A stretch of DNA of 52,039 nucleotides from Bacteroidales bacterium. Lineage in GTDB: Bacteria > Bacteroidota > Bacteroidia > Bacteroidales > P3. The notes below the pieces were generated by a model. It was not told the DNA's origin, ran no database searches, and saw only the letters and a list, made by a program, of their open reading frames with translations. Shown here in pieces: positions 27,422 through 37,480 of this stretch; the first letter of the stretch is position 1, and each line of letters opens with the position of its first letter. Where the stretch lies: NCBI GenBank assembly GCA_024685285.1, contig JAIKVZ010000027.1, positions 1 to 52,039 on the forward strand, given 5' to 3'. A program made the position numbers and the translations under genes.

Positions 27422-29056
27422 TTATTTCTTGTTTTCGTTGAAATACTGCACGGCACGCAATACGTCAGGATCGTTACGAAGGCCACCCTCGATGCGGCCA
27501 CGGTCATAATAGTAGCGCATCAGAATCTCGGCCTTGAGCATCTCGCTCACCTCTTCGCGATGGCGGTTGAGGTCGCTGCGTTTCTCCTGAGCAACACGCT
27601 CTTCCATACGCTTTATGTCGTCGCTAATGGAACCTATGTATTGCTCTGTCTCTGCCGCCTCACGCAGCACACCAAGGGTACGCTCGGTGACTGTGGGGTA
27701 AGAATAGTCGCGAGTTGATAGGAAATTGGCAAAATCATCGTAAATCTCATCTGTAATCTCGAACTGCGATGCCGGCGCTATGGTCGGGTGGGTGCGGCAG
27801 AACCGAGTGGCGTAGTCGAACACCAACATCTTTGACGCCAAAGCCATGGCCAGATTGGACATATACTGTGGTTCTATCTCTATGTCGGGTTCTATGCCGA
27901 AACCATCATATACGGTGCGTCCGGCACGTGTTTTGAATGCCGTCTTGAGCGAGTCTGGCACCTTGACAGCATGCCCGTTGTCGTCGCGATGGCTATAGTC
28001 AATGGCCTGTATGCAACGGCCGCTGGGTATGTAGTATTTTGATACCGTCACTTTCATCTGATTGTTGTAGGGCATGGGGAGAATGTTCTGCACCAAACCC
28101 TTACCATAGCTGCGCTGGCCTATAATGACAGCTCGGTCGAAATCTTGCAGACTGCCACTCACAATTTCGCTGGCCGAAGCGCTCTGCCCATCGATAAGCA
28201 CAGCCAATGGTATCTCCGTATCTACGGGAGCAAGGCGGGTGTAGCTGCGCATATTCTTTGCTGCTGTTTTGCCCTTGGTCTCAACCACCAACTCGCCTTT
28301 CTTCATCCATATATTAACTATATCTACAGCCTCGTTCATCAATCCTCCGCCGTTGCCGCGTAGGTCAAGGATGAATCCACGCATATTTGGATGCTCAGCT
28401 TTGAGGCGACTAAAAGCATCGCGAACATTCTTGGCAGCATCGGTGGTAAACTCATCAAGTTTGACATAGCCCACCGTGCCGTCAGCAACCATGCCGCTAT
28501 AAGACACATTTGGCAACTTGATTTCGCGACGTGTTATTGTTTTATTGAACTCCTGACCGTCGCGCTCAAGAGTGAGTTCCACCGTAGTGCCAGCCTGGCC
28601 GCGCATAGCTGCACTCACATCGGCGGTTGACTTGCCGCGCGTACTCTCGCCGCCCACTGCCACAATACGGTCGCCTGGGCGAAGACCTGCTTCGTCGGCA
28701 GGCAATCCCTCGTAAGGCTCGGAGATGTATATTGAATCACCACGTTGGAATATGAGCGAGCCTATACCTCCGTACTGACCCAAAAGCTGAAGCTTTACGT
28801 CCTCCATATCACTCTCTGGAAAATAGTTTGTGTATGGATCCATCGAAGCTAACATGGCATCAATGGCCACTTTGATGGCTTTGCCGGGGTCGACATCGTC
28901 AACATAATTGGCATTCAACGTCTTGTATACATTCGAGAATATCTCTAAGTTCTTGGCAATCTCAAAACTGCGGTCATTGCTTTGCGCTGCGGCTGGCAAA
29001 GCAGTCACGGCAAGTGCGGCTATCAATAGGACAATACTTTTCATTGTTACTTTCAT
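27422..29056 (-). CDS. S41-family C-terminal processing protease (first of two)
   Basis: 544 residues. A signal peptide (about 1-24, ending AAAQ) precedes an N-terminal helical region, a PDZ domain (about 95-180) and the S41 protease core. The Ser is in GQSASASEIV (about 292-300) and the Lys in GQRSYGKGLVQ (about 317). These tail-specific proteases process or degrade periplasmic proteins. An extended C-terminal helical part (about 450-544) is typical of the Bacteroidetes form. A start four codons later (ATG 29044) is possible. A second member lies at 33558-35153. Confidence 0.93.
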   Translation of the reverse strand: MKVTMKSIVLLIAALAVTALPAAAQSNDRSFEIAKNLEIFSNVYKTLNANYVDDVDPGKAIKVAIDAMLASMDPYTNYFPESDMEDVKLQLLGQYGGIGSLIFQRGDSIYISEPYEGLPADEAGLRPGDRIVAVGGESTRGKSTADVSAAMRGQAGTTVELTLERDGQEFNKTITRREIKLPNVSYSGMVADGTVGYVKLDEFTTDAAKNVRDAFSRLKAEHPNMRGFILDLRGNGGGLMNEAVDIVNIWMKKGELVVETKGKTAAKNMRSYTRLAPVDTEIPLAVLIDGQSASASEIVSGSLQDFDRAVIIGQRSYGKGLVQNILPMPYNNQMKVTVSKYYIPSGRCIQAIDYSHRDDNGHAVKVPDSLKTAFKTRAGRTVYDGFGIEPDIEIEPQYMSNLAMALASKMLVFDYATRFCRTHPTIAPASQFEITDEIYDDFANFLSTRDYSYPTVTERTLGVLREAAETEQYIGSISDDIKRMEERVAQEKRSDLNRHREEVSEMLKAEILMRYYYDRGRIEGGLRNDPDVLRAVQYFNENKK

Positions 29057-29069
29057 TAAAAATAAAATG

Positions 29070-29077
29070 CAAAGATA
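29070..29077 (-). promoter_or_regulatory. Promoter -7 element for the S41/O-antigen ligase/M16/dapB operon
   Basis: TATCTTTG on the minus strand, about 14 nt upstream of the S41 start, giving a very short leader. The four genes downstream are separated by 27 nt, 4 nt and a 4-nt overlap. Confidence 0.68.
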
Positions 29078-29141
29078 CGCTTTTTTTTACAAATAGCGTT
29101 AATTTATAATATAACTGGCGAAAAAATGTTGCCGCAGGCCG

Positions 29142-31385
29142 CTAACTCTCTACAAAGCGCCGCAATGTAATCTTGTCGGGCGAGACAAACCACACCACGT
29201 CGCCTTCGGCAAATATAGTGTCGGCATTAGGATTGAGCATATAGTCATCTCCACGCTCTATAGCTATTACCATGGCATTGTATCGATGCTGAAAATCGGC
29301 ATCGCGCAACTTCAACCCTACTAACGGGCCATTAGCCATCACTTGGTAGCGATAAGTGTTCATTTCGTGGTCCGAGTGGTCATGTATTAGCATATCGGGT
29401 TCAACATCGGCAGCGGCACGGAAACGGCTCAACTGCTCTTCATTGCCAATAACCGAGATGCGGTCGCCAGGAAGGAGTATGGTGTCCTTGTTGGGCAAGT
29501 CATACACTCTGCCGGCACGTTCAATAGAGACAACGTTGACCCCATATTCATTGCGCAGACCTGAGTGCTTAAGTTTTACACCTGCCAGCGTGGAGTAGGC
29601 CGTGAGAGGTATGCGCTCAATGAGGAAACCCGCCTCCAAGGGCTCGGGCATCCGGAACGAATGTTGCGCCTGCCTTTGGTTAAAATTTGATATGAAGCGC
29701 TCTTCAATATGCTGATAGAAACCCGTGGCCTTGCGTGAGAAGAGAACCACCACCACCGTTATCAAGGCAAGGACCAGTATAAACCCCAACGCCATGTGCA
29801 CATAGCGACCTATTATAAGTCCTACAAACAGCACTGCTACAAAATAGCGCAATATGAGCACCGGTATCACCACGGCTTGACTGTGACGATAAGTAGTGAG
29901 GAGCTGCTTGACACGCTCGCGGTTGACATTTTTGACAGCCATAGCCCATAAAAACGGCGACATCACCACCAAAGATATTACCAAACCTGTGACACGGCTC
30001 CAGATACGTGGCACGTTCCAACTGTCGAACAGTCTGTCAAGGGTAGGCATAAGAAGGTAGCCTGAAAGCAGGTTAAGGGCTGCAAGTATTACTCCATAGA
30101 GCAGTATGGCAGTAAGTTGCTTGCGCAGGAATAGGCGTATGGAAACATCATGGTCAGAACTCTTGGCACTCTGCGAATAACGTATCAACGCCGTCTTGGC
30201 ACGCTCAGGCAGACGCGGTTCAAGCCGGTTGTAAGCCGGCAGAGCACCCTTTATCATGTACGGCGTGACAAAAGTGGTAATTATCGACACCGACACAATA
30301 ATCGGGTACAGGTTTTCGTTAATAACACCAAACGAAAGGCCTAATCCAGCTATAATGAACGAGAACTCGCCTATCTGACAGAAGCAGAATCCTGACTGCA
30401 TGGCGGTCATAAGCGGTTTGCCACTAAGCAGTACACCAAGTGTGGCTGAGAGAGACTTGAACACAACCACTGTGGCCGCTATGACTATCACCGGCAACCA
30501 ATATTTTGCCAGTACTTCGGGGTTGACAAGCATACCCACACTGACAAAAAACACTGCGGCAAAGAGATTCTTGAGTGGGGTAATGACACGGTGAATAACG
30601 TCGGCTTCGATTGTCTCGGCCAATATGGCTCCCATGACGAAAGCCCCCAATGCGGTGGAGAAACCCGCCAACGAAGCCAGCACCACCATGCCAAAGCACA
30701 GTCCCACGGCTACAATGCAGAGGGTTTCCTCGGTCATATACTTCCTCATCCAACGCAAAAAAGTGGGTATCAAGTATATGCCGAAAACAAACCAAACTAT
30801 GAGAAAAAAAGCCAGTTTGAGTATACTAAAAAACAGTTCTCCACCGTTAAAGCTACGACTCACACTGAGGGTAGAGAGCACCACCAAAAGCAATACAGCT
30901 ATCAAATCTTCCACCACCAGCACCGCCGTCACCGTCGAAGCGAACTTCTGCTGCTTGAGTTTGAGGTCGTCGAAAGACTTAATGATGATGGACGTGGACG
31001 AAATAGAGAGCATACAGCCTAAGAAAATGCAGTCCATCGACGCAAAGCCAAGAAGTCTGCCCACCGTCGAGCCAATAAGGAACATGAGCGCCAACTCGGT
31101 AAGGGCCGTGATAGCACCGGTAGCTCCCACCTTCTTGAGTTTGCGAATACTGAACTCCAAGCCCAAGGCAAACATCAAGAACACGATGCCTATATCGCTC
31201 CAAACATGCACATTGGTCGGATCCTTGATAGCAGGGAACCACGGAAAGTAGGGGCCTATGAAAAAGCCAGCCAGAATGTAGCCCAACACCAACGGCTGTT
31301 TGAGCCACTTGAAGATGACTGTAATTACACCGGCGGTAATGAGTATGATGGCCAGGTCGAGGAATATAGACGATAGACTTTCCAT
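29142..31385 (-). CDS. Kef-type monovalent cation:proton antiporter (CPA2)
   Basis: 747 residues. The first 400 or so form a CPA2 sodium/hydrogen exchanger domain with about twelve membrane segments. Four more segments follow (about 430-560), then two regulatory RCK_C (TrkA-C) domains (about 590-670 and 680-747), each ending in an ILLPGDRISVIG or IFAEGDVVWFVS strand pattern. No TrkA_N nucleotide-binding domain is visible. The family exchanges K+ or Na+ for H+ in the inner membrane. I chose ATG 31385 (MESLSSIFLDLAIIL); the longer frame adds a non-hydrophobic extension that runs to the cysS end. It lies 25 nt after cysS. Confidence 0.9.
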   Translation of the reverse strand: MESLSSIFLDLAIILITAGVITVIFKWLKQPLVLGYILAGFFIGPYFPWFPAIKDPTNVHVWSDIGIVFLMFALGLEFSIRKLKKVGATGAITALTELALMFLIGSTVGRLLGFASMDCIFLGCMLSISSTSIIIKSFDDLKLKQQKFASTVTAVLVVEDLIAVLLLVVLSTLSVSRSFNGGELFFSILKLAFFLIVWFVFGIYLIPTFLRWMRKYMTEETLCIVAVGLCFGMVVLASLAGFSTALGAFVMGAILAETIEADVIHRVITPLKNLFAAVFFVSVGMLVNPEVLAKYWLPVIVIAATVVVFKSLSATLGVLLSGKPLMTAMQSGFCFCQIGEFSFIIAGLGLSFGVINENLYPIIVSVSIITTFVTPYMIKGALPAYNRLEPRLPERAKTALIRYSQSAKSSDHDVSIRLFLRKQLTAILLYGVILAALNLLSGYLLMPTLDRLFDSWNVPRIWSRVTGLVISLVVMSPFLWAMAVKNVNRERVKQLLTTYRHSQAVVIPVLILRYFVAVLFVGLIIGRYVHMALGFILVLALITVVVVLFSRKATGFYQHIEERFISNFNQRQAQHSFRMPEPLEAGFLIERIPLTAYSTLAGVKLKHSGLRNEYGVNVVSIERAGRVYDLPNKDTILLPGDRISVIGNEEQLSRFRAAADVEPDMLIHDHSDHEMNTYRYQVMANGPLVGLKLRDADFQHRYNAMVIAIERGDDYMLNPNADTIFAEGDVVWFVSPDKITLRRFVES

Positions 31386-31410
31386 GGATAAGCAATGTTT
31401 GTTTAGTAAA

Positions 31411-32901
31411 TTACCGCACCTCCCAGGTAGCGCCCTCCTTGCCATCGCGCACAGTCACCCCGAGGGCGGCCAAGGAGTCACGCAGATGGTCGCTCGTGGC
31501 CCAGTCCTTGTTGGCCTTGGCGGTAGCACGTATACCGAGTATGAGTTCCATAAGCCCACCTATCAGAGCCGTATTGTCGCCAGCCGAAGTATCGGCAAGG
31601 CCCATGATATCAAACATGAAAGTGTCCATCACTGAGCACATTTCGTCAAGTTGAGGTCGGGTTAGGTTCGCTTTGCCGTCGGCAGCAGAGTTGATAAGTT
31701 TGGCCATATCAAAGAGATGGCTAATGACTATGGGAGTATTGAGGTCATCGTTCATTGCCTCGTAGCACAGGGCACGATAGTCCGGCACTTGAGTCTGGGC
31801 GGATTTTGAGGGTGTTATACGGTTCAGCGCCTTACGTGCCTGCATGAGTCTGTTCATGCCTTTTTCGGCAGCTATGAGGGCCTCATTGCTAAAGTCGACG
31901 GTTGAACGATAGTGGGCCTGCAGGATGAAGAAACGTATGGTCATCGGGCCATAGGCCTGTTGCAACATCTCCTTGCCATCTTTTGGGTTGATGTGGCTAC
32001 CCTTGAAAAACTCCTCGAGGGTGATGAAGTTGCCAAGACTCTTGCCCATTTTCTGGCCTTCGATAGTTATCATGTTGTTGTGCATCCAATAGCGACAGGG
32101 GGCGTGGCCTGTAGAGGCCACACACTGTGCTATCTCGCTCTCATGATGGGGAAAAATCAGATCCATACCACCACCGTGGATGTCAAATGGCGAGCCGAGA
32201 TACTTGGCACCCATGGCGGTGCACTCGGCGTGCCAGCCGGGGAAGCCGTCGCTCCATGGCGATGGCCAGCGCATGATATGCTCTGGCGAAGCTTTCTTCC
32301 AGAGGGCGAAATCGCCGGAGAAGCGTTTCTCGTCCTGGCCGTCGAGCTCTCGTGTTGTGGCCAGCATATCCTCGATAACACGACCGCTGAGCTGGCCGTA
32401 CTTGTGAGTCTGCTCCTGATATTTGCGCACGTCGAAATAGACACTGCCGTTGCTTACATAGGCATAGCCTGCGTCAAGGATTTGCTGCACAAGGGCAATC
32501 TGCTCTATAATGTGGCCGCTGGCGTGGGGTTCTATCGAAGGCGGGAGCACGTTGAGGGCCTGCATGGCGGCGTGGTAGCGGTTGGTGTAATACTGGGCTA
32601 CTTCCATTGGCTCAAGCTGCTCCAAGCGGGCTTTCTTGGCAATCTTGTCCTCACCTTCGTCGGCATCGTGTTCAAGGTGACCTACGTCGGTAATGTTGCG
32701 CACGTAGCGTACCTTGTAGCCTATGTGGCGCAGGTAGCGGAACAAGATGTCGAATGTTATTGCCGGACGTGCATGACCCAGGTGCGGGTCGCCGTAGACC
32801 GTGGGACCGCACACATAGAGGCCTACATGGTCGGGGGTGAGGGGGCGGAAGAGCTCTTTCTGCCGCGAGAGGGTGTTATAGATTAAAAGTTGTTGTTCCA
32901 T
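31411..32901 (-). CDS. cysS: Cysteinyl-tRNA synthetase
   Basis: 496 residues, class I synthetase. The first zinc cysteine lies in YVCGPTVYG, followed by [13 protein letters not shown] (the HIGH motif, about 36-48). Other zinc ligands are in WHAECTAM and HHESE, and KMGKSLGNF (about 283-291) is the KMSKS loop. It charges tRNA-Cys. The gene has its own promoter and is followed closely by the antiporter gene. Plus-strand positions 31651-31670 resemble the composite repeat, within the codons for ANLTRPQ. Confidence 0.96.
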   Translation of the reverse strand: MEQQLLIYNTLSRQKELFRPLTPDHVGLYVCGPTVYGDPHLGHARPAITFDILFRYLRHIGYKVRYVRNITDVGHLEHDADEGEDKIAKKARLEQLEPMEVAQYYTNRYHAAMQALNVLPPSIEPHASGHIIEQIALVQQILDAGYAYVSNGSVYFDVRKYQEQTHKYGQLSGRVIEDMLATTRELDGQDEKRFSGDFALWKKASPEHIMRWPSPWSDGFPGWHAECTAMGAKYLGSPFDIHGGGMDLIFPHHESEIAQCVASTGHAPCRYWMHNNMITIEGQKMGKSLGNFITLEEFFKGSHINPKDGKEMLQQAYGPMTIRFFILQAHYRSTVDFSNEALIAAEKGMNRLMQARKALNRITPSKSAQTQVPDYRALCYEAMNDDLNTPIVISHLFDMAKLINSAADGKANLTRPQLDEMCSVMDTFMFDIMGLADTSAGDNTALIGGLMELILGIRATAKANKDWATSDHLRDSLAALGVTVRDGKEGATWEVR

Positions 32902-32927
32902 TCAGAATTCGGTGTGAAAATTTTTTG

Positions 32928-32935
32928 CAAAGTTA
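32928..32935 (-). promoter_or_regulatory. Promoter -7 element for cysS
   Basis: TAACTTTG on the minus strand, about 27 nt upstream of the cysS start. It is divergent from the NUDIX promoter at 33021. Confidence 0.66.
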
Positions 32936-33020
32936 CACAAAAAAAATGGAATAGAGGTACAAAAGTGCCCGTGCGTACAAAATATTTTGACATCGACGGT
33001 TGAAAATCGATTTTTTTTGG

Positions 33021-33028
33021 TATTTTTG
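33021..33028 (+). promoter_or_regulatory. Promoter -7 element for the NUDIX gene
   Basis: TATTTTTG, a TAnnTTTG match, only 5 nt before the GTG at 33033. If that start is right, the message is nearly leaderless. Confidence 0.6.
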
Positions 33029-33032
33029 CAGC

Positions 33033-33527
33033 GTGAAAAAAGGCGAGAAACAATATTGCTACGACTACCCACGCGCAATGCTGACGGCCGATTGCGTCAT
33101 TTTTGCCCGCGAGGGAAGTGAGCTCTATGTGCTGCTTGTTAAGCGCGGCAACGAGCCTTGCAAGGGTATGTGGGCCCTGCCCGGTGGTTTTATGGATATG
33201 GACGAGACGCTTGAGGAGTGCGCACGGCGCGAGCTGCTCGAGGAGACCTGCCTGCGGGTGCGCCAGCCGCTGACCGAGGTGGGCTCTTTCAGCACCCTAC
33301 ACCGCGACCCCCGTGGCCGGACCGTGACGGTGGCCTACGCCGCCTGCGTACCGCTTGCAGCCGTGAGCGGAGGCGACGACGCCAGCGAGGCCCGCTGGAA
33401 ACGCCTCGCCGCCACCGCCGACCCAGACAACCCCCTCTTCCCCATAGGCTTGCCATTGGCATTCGACCACAACGAGATTGTCCGCAAAGCCTTTTGCAAA
33501 CTTTTTCGACCCCACGATATAATATAA
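33033..33527 (+). CDS. NUDIX hydrolase
   Basis: 164 residues. The Nudix box runs from GGFMDMDETLEE to RRELLEET (about 52-75) and matches GX5EX7REUXEEXGU, with the glycine near its end replaced by Cys-Leu. Nudix enzymes cleave nucleoside diphosphates linked to another group. I chose GTG 33033, which gives KKGEKQYCYDYPRAMLTADCVIF, typical of Bacteroidetes homologues; ATG 33078 would cut into the first strand, and the longer frame starting at 33000 overlaps the promoter. The substrate is not evident. It heads a possible operon with the S41 and thioredoxin-fold genes (30-nt gap). Confidence 0.87.
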   Translation: MKKGEKQYCYDYPRAMLTADCVIFAREGSELYVLLVKRGNEPCKGMWALPGGFMDMDETLEECARRELLEETCLRVRQPLTEVGSFSTLHRDPRGRTVTVAYAACVPLAAVSGGDDASEARWKRLAATADPDNPLFPIGLPLAFDHNEIVRKAFCKLFRPHDII

Positions 33528-33557
33528 AGGTCTTTTTTGCGTTTTTATACAGAATTT

Positions 33558-35153
33558 ATGAATAGCAACAACAATAAAGGATTCGGATGGCTTATCACCA
33601 TCGCCATGGCCATGGGAGTGGTCATAGGCTTGATGTCGGCCCCGCATCTGCTGCGCACCAAACAGGCCTCCAGTCCCTTGGGCGACAAGGTTGAGCGTGT
33701 CATGGATCTGGTTGAGCATGCCTACGTTGACACCCTCGACGCCGACACCCTTGGCGAGCGCCTTATCGGTGCCATGCTCAACGAGCTCGACCCACACTGC
33801 CACTACTTCTCGGCACCCGACCTGCGCCGCGAGGAGGAGCAAATTCGCGGCAACTTCGAAGGTATTGGTGTTATTCTTAAATATATCGACGACAGTGTGT
33901 TTGTATACCAGGTTCTGCCCGACGGTCCCTCTGCCGGCAGCGCCCTCAAGCCCGGCGACAAGCTGCTGCGCGTCGACAGCACTGTGCTGAGCGGTGCAGG
34001 CTTGAGCAACGAAGAGGTGGTGGGTCACATACGCGGCCCGCGTGGCACAGTGGCAAGCCTCATGGTTCAGAGCTACGGCCAGGACAAGCCCCATACCGTC
34101 AACGTGGCACGCGGAGTGGTGACAACACCAAGCGTGATTTACAGCGGCATGATCGACGACAGCACCGCCTATGTTCGTGTTGCACGTTTTGCCGAGGCCA
34201 CCCACTACGAGTTTCACAATGCTTTGGCCAACCTGCGCCTACGCGGCATGAAACGGCTGGTTATCGACCTGCGCGGCAACGCCGGCGGAGTGCTCGAGGC
34301 TGCCGTGGGCATGGCCCGCGAGTTGCTGCCCCATGGCCGCATGATAGTATACACCGAAGGTGCCCACAGCCCGCGTAGCGACATGCGCTCGCAAGGCGGC
34401 GGCCTCTTCACCAAAGGCAAATTGGCGGTGATGATTGACGAGTATTCGGCCTCGGCCAGCGAGGTGCTGGCTGGCGCCGTGCAGGATAACGACCGCGGCA
34501 TCATCGTGGGCCGTCGCAGCTTTGGCAAGGGACTGGTACAGCGACAGTTTGAACTTAAGGACGGCTCGGCCGTATGGCTCACCGTGGCACGCTACTACAC
34601 CCCGAGCGGACGCTGCATACAACGCCCCTACAACCGCGGAACCGACGAATACTACACAGAATTTCTGAACCGTATGTTCGAAGAGTCGAAGACCGACACG
34701 GCCTTGGCAACCATCAACGACTCTACCCCGTACCACACCACCGGTGGCCGCGTTGTATACGGTGGCGGCGGCATTTACCCAGACCACCGCCTCCCCTACT
34801 TCACCGACAACCGCTTGGTGTACGTGAACCGTCTGGCCAGCCGCGGCGTTTTGGAGAACACCGCATTCGGCTATGTGCGCGCCAACGCCGACGCCCTCAA
34901 GGCCGAATACGCCTCGGCCGACGACTTTGTGGCTCGCTTCAACACACCGGCCACCCTATACAACGACCTGCTAAAAGCCGGAACAAAGGCCGGCATTGAG
35001 CGCGACGAGGCCAGTTTGGCCAAATACGGCCCCTACCTGCGCACCATGCTCAAGGCCTACATTGGCGAGGCTCTCTACGGGCAAGGCACCTTTACACGCA
35101 TACACCTCGAAACCGACGACGAAATTACACGAACCCTTAACCTCTTGAAATAA
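33558..35153 (+). CDS. S41-family C-terminal processing protease (second of two)
   Basis: 531 residues. An uncleaved-looking N-terminal membrane anchor (about 8-25, WLITIAMAMGVVIGLM) is followed by the region ERVMDLVEHAYVDTLD, a PDZ domain (about 85-165) and the S41 core. The Ser lies in EYSASASEVL (about 294-301) and the Lys in GRRSFGKGLVQ (about 324). I chose ATG 33558, seven codons after the beginning of the open frame. It shares domain order with 27422-29056 but is clearly diverged, so this is not a recent duplication. Its stop overlaps the next ATG (TAATG). Confidence 0.93.
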   Translation: MNSNNNKGFGWLITIAMAMGVVIGLMSAPHLLRTKQASSPLGDKVERVMDLVEHAYVDTLDADTLGERLIGAMLNELDPHCHYFSAPDLRREEEQIRGNFEGIGVILKYIDDSVFVYQVLPDGPSAGSALKPGDKLLRVDSTVLSGAGLSNEEVVGHIRGPRGTVASLMVQSYGQDKPHTVNVARGVVTTPSVIYSGMIDDSTAYVRVARFAEATHYEFHNALANLRLRGMKRLVIDLRGNAGGVLEAAVGMARELLPHGRMIVYTEGAHSPRSDMRSQGGGLFTKGKLAVMIDEYSASASEVLAGAVQDNDRGIIVGRRSFGKGLVQRQFELKDGSAVWLTVARYYTPSGRCIQRPYNRGTDEYYTEFLNRMFEESKTDTALATINDSTPYHTTGGRVVYGGGGIYPDHRLPYFTDNRLVYVNRLASRGVLENTAFGYVRANADALKAEYASADDFVARFNTPATLYNDLLKAGTKAGIERDEASLAKYGPYLRTMLKAYIGEALYGQGTFTRIHLETDDEITRTLNLLK

Positions 35154-36193
35154 TGGCAAAACGCACAATCCTGTTTATGGCAGCGCTGGCTACCCTGCTC
35201 ACCACCACAGCGCAAAAGACCACTCTGCGCGGCACCCTCGAGGATTGCCCCGAAGGCACCGCCGTGGTGCTCAACCTGACCAGCGGCCAGACCCTGGTGC
35301 CCCACGACACCCTGCGCCTTGACGCCAAGGGTGCGTACCGCGCAACCCTCGATATCGACCGCGCCACCTTTGTGGTCCTCACCCTCACGGTGCCCCGCAG
35401 CCCTATGGTGCACGCCATCCTGCTGCCCGGCGAGAATGTGACCATGAACTTGCAATATGTGCCGCAAATCAACCATATACAGGTCGTATCGTCACGCGGA
35501 TCCGAAAACGCCGACATTTACCGCCGGTTCAACAACATGATTGGCGAAGCCACCCTGAACCCGGAACTCAGAGACGACCTGCCGGGACAGATAGAAGAGC
35601 TGATTGCACGCAACACCTCGTGCCTGATGAGTGCATTCATAGTGACGATTTTCGACCAGAACTTCGACTCCTACGCGCCTCTATATAAGGAGCTGCGCGA
35701 CAGCCTGGCACCGCGCTACCCCGACAACGACTTTGTAATTCACCTCAACGACCTGCTGCGCGGCCAGATTATACAAGGCATGGAAGCCCCAGAGATAAGC
35801 CTGCCCGACGCCAACGGCATTGTGCGCAACCTGAGCGAGCTGCGCGGCCATGTGGTGCTGATTGACTTCTGGGCCTCGTGGTGCAAACCCTGCCGCATGG
35901 AAAACCCCAACGTGGTGCGGCTCTACAAAAAATATTACAAAGACGGATTCAAAATATACAGCGTCTCTCTCGACAACAACCGCAATGCCTGGGTGAAAGC
36001 CGTTGAAGACGACGGTTTGGTGTGGCCGCACCACGTGAGCGACCTGCGCGGCTGGCAGTCGGCCGCAGCACGCACCTACGGCATCAACTCTATACCCGCT
36101 ACCGTGCTCATCTCGCCCGAGGGCATAGTGGCCGCGCGCAACCTGCGCGGAGCCGACCTCGAGAAAGCCCTGCACGACATCTACGGACATTAA
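35153..36193 (+). CDS. Thioredoxin-fold (TlpA/ResA-like) protein with DUF4369-like N-terminus
   Basis: 346 residues. A signal peptide (about 1-20, ending TTTAQ) precedes a beta-rich region resembling DUF4369 and, from about residue 205, an AhpC/TSA-thioredoxin domain. The redox motif is C244-K-P-C247 in WASWCKPCRMENP, and IPATVLISPEGIV holds the cis-proline. Bacteroidetes proteins of this kind are periplasmic and reduce disulfides or support cytochrome maturation. Co-translation with the S41 protease suggests a shared role in envelope protein quality, but this is inference. Confidence 0.9.
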   Translation: MAKRTILFMAALATLLTTTAQKTTLRGTLEDCPEGTAVVLNLTSGQTLVPHDTLRLDAKGAYRATLDIDRATFVVLTLTVPRSPMVHAILLPGENVTMNLQYVPQINHIQVVSSRGSENADIYRRFNNMIGEATLNPELRDDLPGQIEELIARNTSCLMSAFIVTIFDQNFDSYAPLYKELRDSLAPRYPDNDFVIHLNDLLRGQIIQGMEAPEISLPDANGIVRNLSELRGHVVLIDFWASWCKPCRMENPNVVRLYKKYYKDGFKIYSVSLDNNRNAWVKAVEDDGLVWPHHVSDLRGWQSAAARTYGINSIPATVLISPEGIVAARNLRGADLEKALHDIYGH

Positions 36194-36225
36194 TACAAAC
36201 CACAGAAATACAGTATATTGACACT

Positions 36226-36341
36226 CCAAGTTCGCCAAAAGTATCTATAAACTCTATTAAATCTATAAGTTCTATAAACCCCTACCCGACCTCAACCCGA
36301 CCTTAACCCGAACCTAACCCATCCAACACGCTGAAAATCAG
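36226..36341 (+). repeat. Composite intergenic repeat, copy C
   Basis: The cleanest copy. A CCAAGTTCGCC head is followed by four 9-bp units (TCTATAAAC, TCTATTAAA, TCTATAAGT, TCTATAAAC), CCCCTAC, 11-bp units at 36286-36296, 36297-36307 and 36308-36318, and a 23-nt tail ending CGCTGAAAATCAG. A second CTGAAAATCA occurs at about 36369-36378, just before the mrp start. Confidence 0.88.
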
Positions 36342-36385
36342 ATAGAAATATTATAATACACCAAACAACTGAAAATCAACTTTTT

Positions 36386-37447
36386 ATGATAACCGCTACA
36401 CAAATCGAAATGGCCCTCGGCCATGTCAACGACCCCGACCTCGGACAGAGCCTCACCCAACTGGGCATGATAGAAAATATTGCCGTCGACGGCCTCAAGG
36501 TGAGCTTCGACCTTGTGCTCACCACCCCGGCCTGCCCCATGAAGAAGAAAATGAGCGACGACTGCATTGCCGCCATACACGAGTTGGTGGACCGCAACGC
36601 CGAAGTCACCGTCAACCTCACCTCGCGCACCCCGTCGCAACCTGCCCCCGAAGAGCTGCTGCCCGGCGTGCGGCACACCCTGCTGGTAGCCTCGGGCAAA
36701 GGCGGCGTGGGCAAAAGCACCGTGGCAGCCAACCTGGCAGTGGCCCTGGCCGCTAAAGGAGCCAAAGTGGGATTGGTCGACGCCGATATCTACGGCCCGT
36801 CGATACCCATGATGTTCGGCATAGAACCCGACGAGGTTTATGGCGAGACCCACGAGGGCAAGCAATACATGACCCCCGTGGAGCGCTACGGCATAAAGAT
36901 AATGTCGATAGGTCTGCTGGTCGATACCGACAAGGCACTGGCCTGGCGCGGACCCATGGCCAGCGGAGCCCTCAAACAGCTGGTGGGCGACACCTGGTGG
37001 GGCGAACTCGACTATCTGGTGTGCGATATGCCCCCAGGAACAGGCGACATACAGCTAACCGTGGCCCAGAGCCTGCCCGTGAGCGGCGCCGTAATAGTGA
37101 GCACCCCGCAACAGGTGGCTTTGGCCGACGTGGTGCGCGGCGTCGAGATGTTCCGCAACCCTGCCATCAACATACCCGTACTCGGGTTGGTTGAGAACAT
37201 GGCCTGGTTCACCCCAGCCGAACTACCTCAGAACCGCTACTATATCTTTGGCCGCGAAGGCGTGAGCCGCATGGCCCAAAGCATGGGGCTGCCCCTGCTC
37301 GGACAGATACCGCTGGTGCAGAGCATTGCCGAGAGCGGCGACAGTGGCCGCCCGGTAGCCTTGTGGAGCCCCAATCCATCGCCTGAGTGCCTGGCTTTCA
37401 GCACACTGGCCGACAACGTTATCAAAGAACTCTGCAAAATTGCCTGA
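36386..37447 (+). CDS. mrp: Iron-sulfur cluster carrier P-loop ATPase (Mrp/ApbC)
   Basis: 353 residues. Residues 1-90 form a MIP18/DUF59 domain (with TTPACPMKKKM), followed by the deviant Walker A SGKGGVGKST (about 103-112) and DADIYGPSIP. The family moves iron-sulfur clusters to target proteins. The CxxC pair seen in E. coli Mrp after ENM is not visible here; the corresponding stretch reads ENMAWFTPAELPQNRYYIFG, which I believe is common in Bacteroidetes. The adjacent nfu gene supports a role in cluster delivery. Confidence 0.93.
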   Translation: MITATQIEMALGHVNDPDLGQSLTQLGMIENIAVDGLKVSFDLVLTTPACPMKKKMSDDCIAAIHELVDRNAEVTVNLTSRTPSQPAPEELLPGVRHTLLVASGKGGVGKSTVAANLAVALAAKGAKVGLVDADIYGPSIPMMFGIEPDEVYGETHEGKQYMTPVERYGIKIMSIGLLVDTDKALAWRGPMASGALKQLVGDTWWGELDYLVCDMPPGTGDIQLTVAQSLPVSGAVIVSTPQQVALADVVRGVEMFRNPAINIPVLGLVENMAWFTPAELPQNRYYIFGREGVSRMAQSMGLPLLGQIPLVQSIAESGDSGRPVALWSPNPSPECLAFSTLADNVIKELCKIA

Positions 37448-37480
37448 CGTAAACAATAACGCAAAAAAACCAAAAATATT

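Noticed and set aside
31912..32886. 324-codon plus-strand frame inside cysS
   Set aside because: Antisense shadow of a conserved synthetase; no recognisable motif.
27422..35153. The two S41 proteases as a recent duplication
   Set aside because: They share domain order but differ through most of the sequence (signal peptide against membrane anchor, different C-termini), so they look like old paralogues.
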